A DNA stretch of 7,624 nucleotides from Trichodesmium sp. jk18x7bins.61 (GCA_022822685.1 JAJEAQ010000308.1:1-7624), one strand, 5' to 3'. Counted from the first letter of the stretch, positions 1-5,864 are shown. The notes: generated by a model not told the origin, from the sequence alone. Translations and numbers: made by a program.

Positions 1-38
1 TTTTAGACAAAAATTGAATCATCACTATAAAAAACCAG
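1..38 (+). repeat. First copy of a 38-bp direct repeat
   Basis: This segment recurs at 232-269 with a single difference (A at 30 against G at 261). In the second copy it is the coding stretch FRQKLNHHYRKP of the IS4-type transposase relic, and read in the equivalent frame this copy gives FRQKLNHHYKKP. It is therefore most simply a duplicated scrap of that transposase, not an independent repeat family. The duplication unit may extend beyond the left edge of the window. Confidence 0.85.
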
Positions 39-100
39 CCGTACCTATTTATTAGCAAATTTTTTCGAAAAAAGGCAGTACTAACTGAGCACAGCATAAG

Positions 101-307
101 GCATTTATTAGAGCGATTTGACGTTGATTGAACAAATACAAATTGGTTGCTATTGGAGACCGATAATTTCATGGCGTTGAGTTATCTCACTGGAGCAAAA
201 ATCGCAAATCACCTCAAAAAGTTGATTTTACTTTTAGACAAAAATTGAATCATCACTATAGAAAACCAGGGAAAAATTATCAAAAACTGAGTGCTTGGCA
301 GAACTAA
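101..307 (+). pseudogene. IS4-family transposase relic
   Basis: This is a remnant of a DDE transposase, not a functional gene. From about 108 the + strand reads LERFDVD, then needs a one-base correction near 128, and continues LNKYKLVAIGDR-stop-FHGVELSHW and on through FRQKLNHHYRKPGKNYQKLS to a TAA at 305-307. The pattern AIGDREFHGVELxxW is the block around the second catalytic aspartate in IS4-type transposases. Here the Glu codon of DREF has become TAA (164-166), one base from GAA. The relic thus has a frameshift, a nonsense codon and an early stop, and it lacks the N-terminal part and the C-terminal catalytic Glu region. The family assignment rests on my recognition of this motif. No terminal inverted repeats of the parent element were found. 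Confidence 0.7.
232..269 (+). repeat. Second copy of the 38-bp direct repeat
   Basis: This copy is near-identical to 1-38 and lies inside the IS4-type transposase relic, in its reading frame. The two copies are 231 bp apart start to start. With only two copies, a coding origin and a long non-repetitive interval, this is a segmental duplication in decaying transposon DNA and not a CRISPR. Confidence 0.85.
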
Positions 308-349
308 CCCGGAACAAAAATATTTTTGATTCACATTAACATTAAGTGC

Positions 350-760
350 CTAAACAAAATTAATTACATATTCTAGACCAAAATTGTCAAGCACTTTTTT
401 GATATAATTAAGTAAGCTTTGCCTACTCTCATAAGCATCAACTTCAATCCATTCATATTTAATAAATTTCCAGAGAATTTCAATTAAGTTTTCCTGAGGT
501 GAGTCAGTAGGAAACCAAAATATTTTTCAATTTTTTGGCTCCCATTCCTCTAACTTTTCTATGAAATTATCAGTAGTATGAATTGAGGCTAGCTCCATCA
601 TGACTACTGTAGGTTTAGATAAATTATGACTGAATTTATCCAAGAACTCAATCACAACTTGACTGTTGATAGTTCCGGGATGAATTTCATAACATAATTC
701 CTGACTACGATTCATTAATCCCCAGACATTGATGCTTTTACTTTGACAACTTTTGACAGT
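350..760 (-). pseudogene. IS630-family transposase C-terminal relic
   Basis: Reading down from 760, the minus strand encodes SINVWGLMNRSQELCYEIH, then SKPTVVMMELASIHTTDNF and EEWEPKN, an in-frame TGA at 527-529, and then in the same frame KIFWFPTDSPQENLIEILWK and YEWIEVDAYES up to a TAG at 350-352. This is the DDE half of an IS630/Tc1-mariner transposase (DDE_3 type), with the characteristic P-T-x-SP-x-NLIE block and its catalytic Glu. It is inactive for at least three reasons. The N-terminal half is missing, a nonsense codon splits it, and the catalytic D of the usual DNASIH motif is E in ELASIH. Its upstream end coincides exactly with the terminal repeat of the MITE at 761, whose sequence supplies the apparent first codons (MAVAI) of the open frame. 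The product downstream of the stop would not be made. Confidence 0.85.
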
Positions 761-998
761 TATAGCAACCGCCAAAACGGTTAGGACGCTAATCGCCAGA
801 CATACTCAATGACATCTCGTAAGCAATCAAAATTTTCTAGATAGAACTCCGTTCCGCTGACGCGGAACGTAACTAGAGGGTAGGGCCATGATTGGGCGAT
901 TCCGGGACGGATCCCTTTGCTACGCACATGAAACGCGAATCCCTATCTATAAAATACTACTTCTATTCTATTAACTAACTGCTCTGGCGACTGCTATA
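761..998 (-). mobile_element. MITE family A, copy 1 (238 bp, TATAGC ends)
   Basis: This is a miniature inverted-repeat element with no coding capacity. The end at 761-786 (TATAGCAACCGCCAAAACGG, then TTAGGA) matches the reverse complement of the other end at 975-998 (TATAGCAGTCGCCAGAGCAG, then TTAG) with a few mismatches. The whole element aligns with 5248-5483 on the opposite strand, so two diverged copies of one family are present. The termini end in TATA, compatible with the TA target duplication of IS630/Tc1-mariner elements, which would make it a non-autonomous relative of such an element. Internally, 851-857 and 862-868 (GTTCCGC/GCGGAAC) form a clean hairpin that has decayed in the other copy. 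It abuts the IS630 transposase relic, but the transposase reading does not resume beyond 998, so a simple insertion into that gene is not shown. Confidence 0.88.
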
Positions 999-1032
999 AT
1001 TCTGGTGGCCGGTGGCGGACAACTAAAATTCT

Positions 1033-1062
1033 TTATTTAAACCCCACCCGCCCCGGCGGGGT
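1033..1062. repeat. GC-rich hairpin repeat, copy 1
   Basis: TTATTTAAACCCCACCCG at 1033-1050 followed by CCCCGGCGGGGT forms a GC-rich inverted repeat (ACCCC at 1041-1045 against GGGGT at 1058-1062). The first 18 bases match 6577-6594 with one difference, and the flank TACAAGGA/AACAAGGA is also similar when both copies are read outward. It lies about 70 bp downstream of the hrcA stop, so it could act as a weak terminator for hrcA (on the minus strand it is followed by TTTAAATAAAG). A dispersed repeat of transposon origin is an equally good reading. Confidence 0.5.
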
Positions 1063-1132
1063 ATTACAAGGAGATATAGACCCAAGGGCTTACCCTACCC
1101 AAGAATTTAATCTCAGTTTTACAAACAATCTC

Positions 1133-2245
1133 TTAGTTTCCTCCGATCACTTCTGAAAGAAAATCAACTGTAGATTTAACTATGGCGATTACATTCTCAT
1201 ATAGCATCCGAGTCGGCCCTAAAACTCCTACACTTCCCAAAGGAATTGTCCCATTGCCATAAGTTGCAGAAACTAAGGCACAACCTTGGATAGATTCGAG
1301 GGTATTTTCTGAACCAATCCTCACTGTCACCTGCTGATCTGTTTTATTTCTATGGGTTTCAAAGATCAAAGGCCAAAGTTGATCTTGTTCTTCTTCGAGT
1401 AGTTGAATAATAGTTTGAACTTGTTGAAGTTGAGAAAATTCTGGTAGACGCAATGCTTCTGCTATACCACTAATAAGTATTTTAGAATACTCTGGTGTCT
1501 GACAACGAAGAGTTAAATTTTCCAACAGATTTTTAATCAATTCAGTGTAATTCTCAAACTTTCGGTCTAATTCACTCCAATCCAATGAAGATAATTCCCC
1601 TATTGCTCGTCCTTGTAGTTGGCTGCTCAAAAAATTTGATAATATTTGTAACTCTCTATCAATATCTTCTGGGTGAGGCGATGCCAAATTGTCTGATGAT
1701 TTTTGCCAATCGTTTGCCTGATTTAGTGACCTCAAGTCCATAATCAGCGACTTAGTTTCATAAGTATTGGTAACCACGATTAGCATAATTTTTTCTGCTT
1801 CCACCTGTACTAGTTGCAAATGTCGTAACTTGGCCGTGGAAGTTTTGGGCATTGTCACCAAGGTAATATAACCACTCAGATTGGCTAAAATTTGAGCCGC
1901 TCCCTGAAGTAGAGCCTCTAGACGACTTTCTGGCCAATGCAGTTGTTTTTGTAAAAGTTCTTCAACTTCAAAAGCCAGAGTTTCTGAGGGTGTCATCAAT
2001 TGGTCAACATATATTCGGTAGCCAGAGTCCGAGGGAACTCTTCCTGCCGAAGTGTAAGGTTGATATAAAAGCCCAATTTTCTCTAAAAAGCTCATCCCAT
2101 TGCGAATTGTGGCTGGACTAACACTGAGGTTATACTCTTCTACAAGGGATTTTGAGCCAACAGGCTCTGCTGTCGCTATATAGTGGCGAACTGTTGCCCA
2201 CAGAATATGTTGATGACGATGATTAAGCTTCACTTGCACTGACAT
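1133..2245 (-). CDS. hrcA: Heat-inducible transcription repressor HrcA
   Basis: HrcA is the cytoplasmic repressor that binds CIRCE operators (TTAGCACTC-N9-GAGTGCTAA) ahead of chaperone genes such as groESL and releases on heat stress. The 370-residue length is normal for cyanobacterial HrcA. The N-terminal winged helix shows TAEPVGSKSL at 25-34, SPATIRN at 43-49 and SAGRVPSDSGYRIYVD at 66-81, a strong family signature. The middle is the GAF-like dimerisation part, and the C-terminus carries LGSVGVLGPTRMLYENV. The usual PHTSAGR reads PYTSAGR here (Tyr64), a mild oddity. The ATG at 2245 is the only sensible start, since it begins just before the family's conserved block; no Shine-Dalgarno is evident. 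No CIRCE site lies upstream, so autoregulation through CIRCE is not indicated, and no grpE/dnaK/dnaJ follows. A TATACT hexamer at 2258-2263 (minus) lacks a matching -35. Confidence 0.96.
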   Translation of the reverse strand: MSVQVKLNHRHQHILWATVRHYIATAEPVGSKSLVEEYNLSVSPATIRNGMSFLEKIGLLYQPYTSAGRVPSDSGYRIYVDQLMTPSETLAFEVEELLQKQLHWPESRLEALLQGAAQILANLSGYITLVTMPKTSTAKLRHLQLVQVEAEKIMLIVVTNTYETKSLIMDLRSLNQANDWQKSSDNLASPHPEDIDRELQILSNFLSSQLQGRAIGELSSLDWSELDRKFENYTELIKNLLENLTLRCQTPEYSKILISGIAEALRLPEFSQLQQVQTIIQLLEEEQDQLWPLIFETHRNKTDQQVTVRIGSENTLESIQGCALVSATYGNGTIPLGSVGVLGPTRMLYENVIAIVKSTVDFLSEVIGGN

Positions 2246-2461
2246 AGAGGTAGAAGTAGTATATCGATTGACATTTCCCGGGCTGTTTTTGGCATCTCGC
2301 TACATGAAACGCTTCGCGACATGAAAGGCTTAACTTGCCATCAGGTATAGCGACAGGGATTCTTGGTTCTACAACTCACCATCATCTAGCAGGATTTCTC
2401 GAGCTAGAAGGCTAGGGCAAATCTTCCACAAGCCTATGAGTTTCCGTGGGGCACACGGTAC

Positions 2462-2479
2462 TGTAGCTGTAGCTGTAGC
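2462..2479. repeat. Hexanucleotide tandem repeat (TGTAGC)3
   Basis: There are three perfect consecutive copies of TGTAGC, preceded by AC and followed by a partial T. It lies in the non-coding spacer upstream of hrcA. Short tandem repeats like this vary in copy number by slippage; no function is apparent. Confidence 0.9.
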
Positions 2480-2516
2480 TTAGGTATCTTGCCTGAATTA
2501 ACATTTTTGTAGAGTT

Positions 2517-2544
2517 TTGATTGCTACCTTAACATTTCTATAAT
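2517..2544 (+). promoter_or_regulatory. Possible sigma-70-type promoter
   Basis: TTGATT (2517-2522) and a perfect TATAAT (2539-2544) are separated by 16 bp on the + strand. Good matches to TATAAT are common in AT-rich DNA, so this alone is modest evidence. It points at the small ORF beginning at 2560, giving a very short leader of about 9 nt if used. Confidence 0.35.
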
Positions 2545-2559
2545 CAAAAAAAAACTACA

Positions 2560-2661
2560 ATGAGAACAAATATTAGTTCTGGTTGTTCAATATTTCTTGA
2601 CTTTCTGAGTGCAGTTATAATAATTTTGATTTGTGTTATCAGGAGAAAAAGCTACTGTTAG
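2560..2661 (+). CDS. Candidate 33-residue single-span membrane protein
   Basis: This ATG-to-TAG frame of 33 codons reads MRTNISSGCSIFLDFLSAVI then IILICVIRRKSYC. It has one hydrophobic stretch (about residues 11-27) followed by RRK, the layout of a small membrane protein with a cytoplasmic C-terminus by the positive-inside rule. It matches no photosystem or cytochrome small subunit that I recognise. A plausible promoter (TTGATT, 16 bp, TATAAT) lies 16 bp before the ATG, but there is no Shine-Dalgarno sequence. It is the only + strand gene candidate in the window. ORFs of this size arise often by chance in AT-rich DNA, and hydrophobic codons are favoured by T-richness, so confidence is low. 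The surrounding spacer contains transposon debris. Confidence 0.22.
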   Translation: MRTNISSGCSIFLDFLSAVIIILICVIRRKSYC

Positions 2662-2870
2662 AAATGAGCATTTGATTACTTACATAATTTAGACATACTA
2701 TCGAATTAAGTTGATAGAGTTTACAGAGCTATTTGCAATGAAATAGTTTAATCCTTCTCATGTCGGCGACAGGCTCAAATCAATCCCTCTAGCACATGAA
2801 AATTATTTAGCTAATCTACTGCAATCTTGATAGAGTAGAGTAAAGCTTTTTGAGAACCTCTTTTATTCAT

Positions 2871-3038
2871 TCACAACCTAATACACTTTTCCGGATGCTC
2901 CCCCTTACAAATAGCTTGATCTATTGCTGCATATTGAATTTTATGGGCTTTAGTTTGAAATTCAAAAGTCAAAGGCATCGACCATTTATATCTTTCCCTA
3001 AGATGTTTTTGTTTTAACATACTTTGAATAATCCTCCA
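2871..3038 (-). pseudogene. Possible TnpB (IS605/IS607 OrfB) fragment
   Basis: Read down from 3038, the minus strand gives WRIIQSMLKQKHLRERYKWS then MPFDF. After removing one extra T near 2964 it continues EFQTKAHKIQYAAIDQAICK then GEHPEKCIRL to a TGA at 2871-2873. The layout of a Trp and MPFDF followed by a helix with AxxxIxxAAIDQA resembles the N-terminal portion of RNA-guided TnpB nucleases, where a W-xxx-P segment precedes a helix ending in DA. No start codon fits, the frame is broken, and the RuvC catalytic region is absent. The adjacent 18-bp palindrome at 3048-3065 would suit an IS605-type element end. The family assignment is tentative and an unrelated decayed gene is possible. Confidence 0.38.
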
Positions 3039-3047
3039 ACTTTTCAC

Positions 3048-3065
3048 AGGCGACTTAAGTCGCCT
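3048..3065. repeat. 18-bp perfect palindrome
   Basis: AGGCGACTTAAGTCGCCT reads the same on both strands and is followed by TAGAAGCTTTCATCCCCCAG. I associate this arrangement with the flanks of IS605/IS607-type elements in cyanobacteria, whose subterminal hairpins are recognised as single strands. It lies 9 bp from the putative TnpB fragment. It is also 91 bp downstream of the rhodanese stop, but it has no T-run, so it is a poor terminator. Confidence 0.6.
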
Positions 3066-3156
3066 TAGAAGCTTTCATCCCCCAGTTAAACCTAGGGCCT
3101 TTTAAGAGACTGAATGTTTTTCAATAAGCTAGTCTGAAAATTGGCATCTAATATAA

Positions 3157-3519
3157 CTAATAGCGAGGTATGGTTTGATCTATCAACAATGAGTAGGCAT
3201 CTATACCACCAAGAATATTTTTGACATTTGTAAAACCTTGGTTTTTCAACCATTGGCACATTTGAGCAGAACGTATCCCATGGTGGCACAAAACTAAGGT
3301 TTCTTGATCAGAATCTAAAAAGACATAAATTTGATCTGACCATTCTAGAAATTTACTTAATGGCAAAACTTTAAAACCTTTGATATAAGCTATTTCTACT
3401 TCTGTGGGTTCCCTAACATCTACTAATTGCAAATTTTCAGGAATACGATCTACTAGACGAGTTGCTAGCTCCTCGACAGTAATTTCCAGTAAAGGTTTCT
3501 CAGAGTTATTTTGTGACAT
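3157..3519 (-). CDS. Single-domain rhodanese-like sulfurtransferase
   Basis: This 120-residue cytoplasmic protein consists of one rhodanese domain and little else. The family moves sulfane sulfur through a cysteine persulfide; the physiological acceptor cannot be told from sequence. Landmarks are the N-terminal VEELATRL, the DVREPTEVEIAYIKG block (34-48) that includes the conserved VDVRE, and the active-site loop CHHGIRS with the catalytic Cys78, followed by LKNQGFTNVKNILGGIDAY (91-109), the usual C-terminal helix-strand signature. All key residues are present, so activity is likely. The ATG at 3519 is chosen; the frame extends to a TTG at 3528, but that adds only MYK and the ATG is better. 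No Shine-Dalgarno is visible. The nearest upstream gene is 286 bp away, so it probably has its own promoter. Confidence 0.93.
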   Translation of the reverse strand: MSQNNSEKPLLEITVEELATRLVDRIPENLQLVDVREPTEVEIAYIKGFKVLPLSKFLEWSDQIYVFLDSDQETLVLCHHGIRSAQMCQWLKNQGFTNVKNILGGIDAYSLLIDQTIPRY

Positions 3520-3628
3520 TTTATACAATCAAATCAATTAATTTACTATTGGTATATTAGCCAAGTTATACCGTTTCACGGAAGTCATGCATTCAAAAGT
3601 ATTAATTGATTTACTTGAAAGCTTTAAC

Positions 3629-3639
3629 TGATAATCATT
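3629..3639. promoter_or_regulatory. Weak Fur-box-like core upstream of the rhodanese gene
   Basis: TGATAATCATT equals the central 11 bases of the 19-bp Fur consensus GATAATGATAATCATTATC, but the outer bases match poorly. It lies 110 bp upstream of the rhodanese ATG. In AT-rich DNA such a core can occur by chance, so this is only a candidate for iron-responsive (FurA) control. Confidence 0.22.
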
Positions 3640-3700
3640 TCAGGCAATTATTTCACAGAATAGATCCACAACTATTTGTGACATTCTTTCTGAGAACATG

Positions 3701-3719
3701 CAACAATAAACAATTGTTG
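3701..3719. repeat. Small inverted repeat between the glycosyltransferase and rhodanese genes
   Basis: CAACAAT (3701-3707) and ATTGTTG (3713-3719) form a 7-bp stem with a 5-nt loop. It is AT-rich and has no T-run, so it is a weak hairpin rather than a terminator. It is the only clear structure in the 87-bp to 180-bp stretch downstream of the glycosyltransferase stop and could equally be a protein binding site. Confidence 0.4.
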
Positions 3720-3805
3720 TATGTATTGCTGCTACCTTTGGAGTGATGTATAATGATGGCTAGTCATAGAACTAAGAATACTCATCTATGCACAAGCGAG
3801 GGGTA

Positions 3806-4999
3806 TCAATACGTCAGAAAACCCATTGATTGTAACACTTGTCTAATTCGCTTTCCTTCCGTTGGGTTATATTTTTCATGGAGACCGATCGCCTTCTGAA
3901 ATGCCTCTAAACTCTCTGAGACATTACCTACCTTTAACAATACAACTCCTAAATTTTGATAAGCTTCTGCATAATCAGGATTAATTTGAATTGCTCTTTC
4001 ATATGAGGCGATCGCTTCAGTAAACCAACCTATCTCCTTTAATACCATTCCCCGATTATAGTGAGCCACTGCAAAATCAGGATCTATCTGTAAAGCAATC
4101 TCATAATTAATTTTAGCATCCCGTAAATTACCTTCTTCTTTGAGCAAACTACCCAAATTATTGTAGGCGCCCAACTTCAACTTCGGCACAATATCTAACT
4201 CTATTGCTATTTGATAATGAGTCTTTGCCATTTCTATTTCTTGCTTTTGTCGATATGCAATACCTAAGTGGTAATGCAATTCATACAAAACTGCTTTATC
4301 CACTTGTGGACTTCGTAAACCTTGAAATAACAACTCCATACCTTTGTGCATTTCGCCAATTTCCAGATATAAGGCTCCTAACTTACTACAAACATAAGCA
4401 TCATCAGGATGGTTGCTCAGAAAGCTTTCCATTGCTGCTTGGGCTCTTTGTAGTTTATTTTTAGATGCAATTTCCCCCTTTTGATAACCTGCATGTAAAA
4501 TTGCTATTTCAGGTAGGGAAGCTATTTGCCAGTGGGATTCTGTTGTTAAAATTTCGGTGATGCTATCATCGACTATAGCATGATAAGGCCGAGAAAACTT
4601 GATATCTGGATGATTTCTAAATAGCCGCGAAACTAGGGAATATGGTGATTGTTGTGCGCCTATTTCTTGTCTAACTAGATTAATTAAAATGTGGCGATCG
4701 CTCTTGATTGCTTCTTTTATATATGGAGCTATTTCTGGTGAGAGAAATTCATCAGCATCCAATACTAAAACCCAATCTCCTGTAACGTATTTCAAAGATT
4801 CATTCCGTGCTGCTGCAAAATCATTGCACCATTCAAAATAATGTACCTTGGCACCAAACTCTAGGGCTATTTCTGGTGTGCGATCGCTAGAGCCTGTATC
4901 TAACACCACCATTTCATCAACTACATTTTTCACACTTGTCAAGCATCGTGGCAAGTTTTTTTCCTCATTTTTAACAATAATGCAAAAAGTCAAACTCAT
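3806..4999 (-). CDS. Family-2 glycosyltransferase with C-terminal TPR repeats
   Basis: This is a 397-residue cytoplasmic protein with no membrane span. Residues 1-90 form the GT-A fold of family-2 glycosyltransferases: FCIIVKNEEKNLPRCLTSV (5-23), the nucleotide-binding LDTGSSDRT (33-41), and FAAARNESL (61-69), then VLVLDADEF (77-85) with the metal-binding DAD at 81-83. Residues 120-175 complete the catalytic part (SRLFRN, a region around YHAIVDD). From about 200 it is helical with four or more tetratricopeptide repeats, clearest at about 277-310, 311-344 and 345-378 (DFAVAHYNRGMVLKEIGWF, PDYAEAYQNLGVVLLKVGN). TPRs usually bind partner proteins or acceptor peptides, so a protein or surface glycan acceptor is possible, but donor and acceptor are unknown. 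The gene carries all three HIP1 octamers of the window (4008-4015, 4694-4701, 4880-4887). The ATG at 4999 begins directly at the conserved fold. Confidence 0.92.
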   Translation of the reverse strand: MSLTFCIIVKNEEKNLPRCLTSVKNVVDEMVVLDTGSSDRTPEIALEFGAKVHYFEWCNDFAAARNESLKYVTGDWVLVLDADEFLSPEIAPYIKEAIKSDRHILINLVRQEIGAQQSPYSLVSRLFRNHPDIKFSRPYHAIVDDSITEILTTESHWQIASLPEIAILHAGYQKGEIASKNKLQRAQAAMESFLSNHPDDAYVCSKLGALYLEIGEMHKGMELLFQGLRSPQVDKAVLYELHYHLGIAYRQKQEIEMAKTHYQIAIELDIVPKLKLGAYNNLGSLLKEEGNLRDAKINYEIALQIDPDFAVAHYNRGMVLKEIGWFTEAIASYERAIQINPDYAEAYQNLGVVLLKVGNVSESLEAFQKAIGLHEKYNPTEGKRIRQVLQSMGFLTY

Positions 5000-5104
5000 A
5001 TTTTAATATTATTTCTTCAAAGTATTGTTACAAAGTGTATGCTAAATTCAGGAGTCAGAAGTTTTTATTAATATAGCGCTACCCATTAAGGTTAGGACAT
5101 CCCT

Positions 5105-5120
5105 ATGCATGCATGCATGC
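5105..5120. repeat. Tetranucleotide tandem repeat (ATGC)4
   Basis: There are four perfect copies of ATGC. The array is self-complementary along its length and runs straight into the TTGCCTC array. It lies inside MITE family B. Confidence 0.92.
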
Positions 5121-5147
5121 TTGCCTCTTGCCTCTTGCCTCTTGCCT
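5121..5147. repeat. Heptanucleotide tandem repeat (TTGCCTC)3.9
   Basis: There are three perfect copies of TTGCCTC plus a final TTGCCT. Short tandemly repeated heptanucleotides (STRR sequences) are characteristic of heterocystous cyanobacteria. The array sits between the terminal repeats of a miniature element, so it may be moved by transposition. Confidence 0.92.
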
Positions 5148-5247
5148 TTCAACCCATATTTTTGTCCTAATCAAAAAACGTACTGCTATATCCTGTCTGC
5201 TCAAACCCTAATAATAGAGCTTAGGAGGATTTTAGTAAGTGTATAGT

Positions 5248-5483
5248 TATAGCAGTCGCCAGAGCAGTTAGGACATGGAATAGAAGTAGTATTTATAGAT
5301 AGGGATTCGCGTTTCATGTGCGTAGCAAAGCGAGCCTGGAAGGAATCGCCCAATCATGGCCATACCCTCTAGTTAGATTCGCGTCAGGAGAACGGAGTTC
5401 TATTTAGAAAAATTTGATTGCTTACGAGATGTCATTGAGTATGTCTTGCGATTAGCATCCTAACCGTCTTGGCGGTTGCTATA
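5248..5483 (+). mobile_element. MITE family A, copy 2 (236 bp, TATAGC ends)
   Basis: The ends TATAGCAGTCGCCAGAGCAG followed by TTAGGA, and the reverse complement of the right end TATAGCAACCGCCAAGACGG followed by TTAGGA, form a 26-bp imperfect terminal inverted repeat. The element aligns end to end with the complement of 761-998, including the landmarks GGGATTCGCGTTTCATGTGC, GAATCGCCCAATCATGGCC and GATTGCTTACGAGATGTCAT. This confirms the element boundaries from two copies. The internal GTTCCGC hairpin of copy 1 is degraded here (GATTCGC ... GGAGAAC). It is non-coding and lies about 250 bp upstream of the glycosyltransferase start. Confidence 0.9.
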
Positions 5484-5548
5484 ATTAGTCCCATCCCAAC
5501 TACAAAGAAAAATTTTTTTATTCCCGATTAAAAATAAAATATATAAAA

Positions 5549-5731
5549 TATAGCCTTTCTCGGACTCTGCTGGTACATTAGCAGTGCTGTATCTGGCTAG
5601 CTATAGAAAAAATATTTTGACTTGACTTCTGGTACCTACATCACCGGAGCCTGTAACCAATAGATTCCTATTGACTACTGACTACTAAAGCAGTAGATTT
5701 TTGTACCTCACCAAGGCTGAGAACTGCTATA
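5549..5731. mobile_element. MITE-like element, family C (about 183 bp)
   Basis: The left end TATAGCCTTTCTCGGACTCT followed by GCTGGTACA and the complement of the right end TATAGCAGTTCTCAGCCTTG followed by GTGAGGTACA form an imperfect terminal inverted repeat of about 30 bp. The same nonamer ATATAAAAT lies at 5541-5549 and 5731-5739, exactly at the two edges, which looks like a target duplication, though AT-rich sequence makes chance plausible. It has no coding capacity. Its interior differs from families A and B. Confidence 0.65.
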
Positions 5732-5864
5732 TATAAAATCATCTGCTATGGATTAACGCCTGGATGCATCCCACATACTCCACTATCGCGTTCAAATTTG
5801 TTGCTCTCTGATCGCACAAGATAATAAACACTCTCTGAGTAGAGTAATAGAAGTCAGATAAATC

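Larger units (their letters stand above)
2246..2559. other. Spacer upstream of hrcA, no gene recognised
   Basis: I see no coding sequence here. It holds near-repeats of ACATGAAA around 2302-2328 that share GCTACxxACATGAAACGC-like wording with the interior of MITE family A, a small inverted repeat CCGTG/CACGG at 2444-2458, and the hexamer array at 2462-2479. The hrcA promoter should lie in this region, but I could not fix it by sequence. Confidence 0.5.
5072..5190. mobile_element. MITE family B (119 bp, TATAGC ends)
   Basis: The left end TATAGCGCTACCCATTAAGG followed by TTAGGACA, and the right end read inward TATAGCAGTACG...GATTAGGACA, form an imperfect terminal inverted repeat. The left end also shares the TATAGC-N14-GTTAGGACAT wording with MITE family A copy 2, so the two families are probably related. 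The interior is almost entirely tandem repeats (5105-5147). The terminal TA dinucleotides fit an IS630-type TA target duplication. It cannot encode a protein. Confidence 0.65.

Noticed and set aside
1..269. Two near-identical 38-bp repeats as a minimal CRISPR
   Set aside because: There are only two copies, the interval is 193 bp, and the repeat is part of a transposase reading frame. No cas genes are nearby.
2607..2612. GAGTGC at 2607 (and another near 289) as part of a CIRCE operator
   Set aside because: Only half-site-like hexamers are present. The TTAGCACTC partner at 9-bp spacing is absent, so no CIRCE element is called.
2662..2870. Possible RNA gene or further transposon sequence downstream of the small ORF
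   Set aside because: Apart from the 11-base palindrome TGTCGGCGACA at 2761-2771, no tRNA-like fold, known RNA motif or coding frame could be recognised.
3092..3289. 65-codon minus-strand ORF overlapping the rhodanese gene
   Set aside because: It is an alternative frame of the rhodanese coding sequence, which has full domain support.
3517..3528. TTG at 3528 as the rhodanese start
   Set aside because: It adds only three residues before an ATG at 3519, and no ribosome binding site favours it.
4204..4464. 86-codon + strand ORF opposite the glycosyltransferase gene
   Set aside because: It is antisense to well-supported TPR coding sequence, and its translation resembles no family I know.
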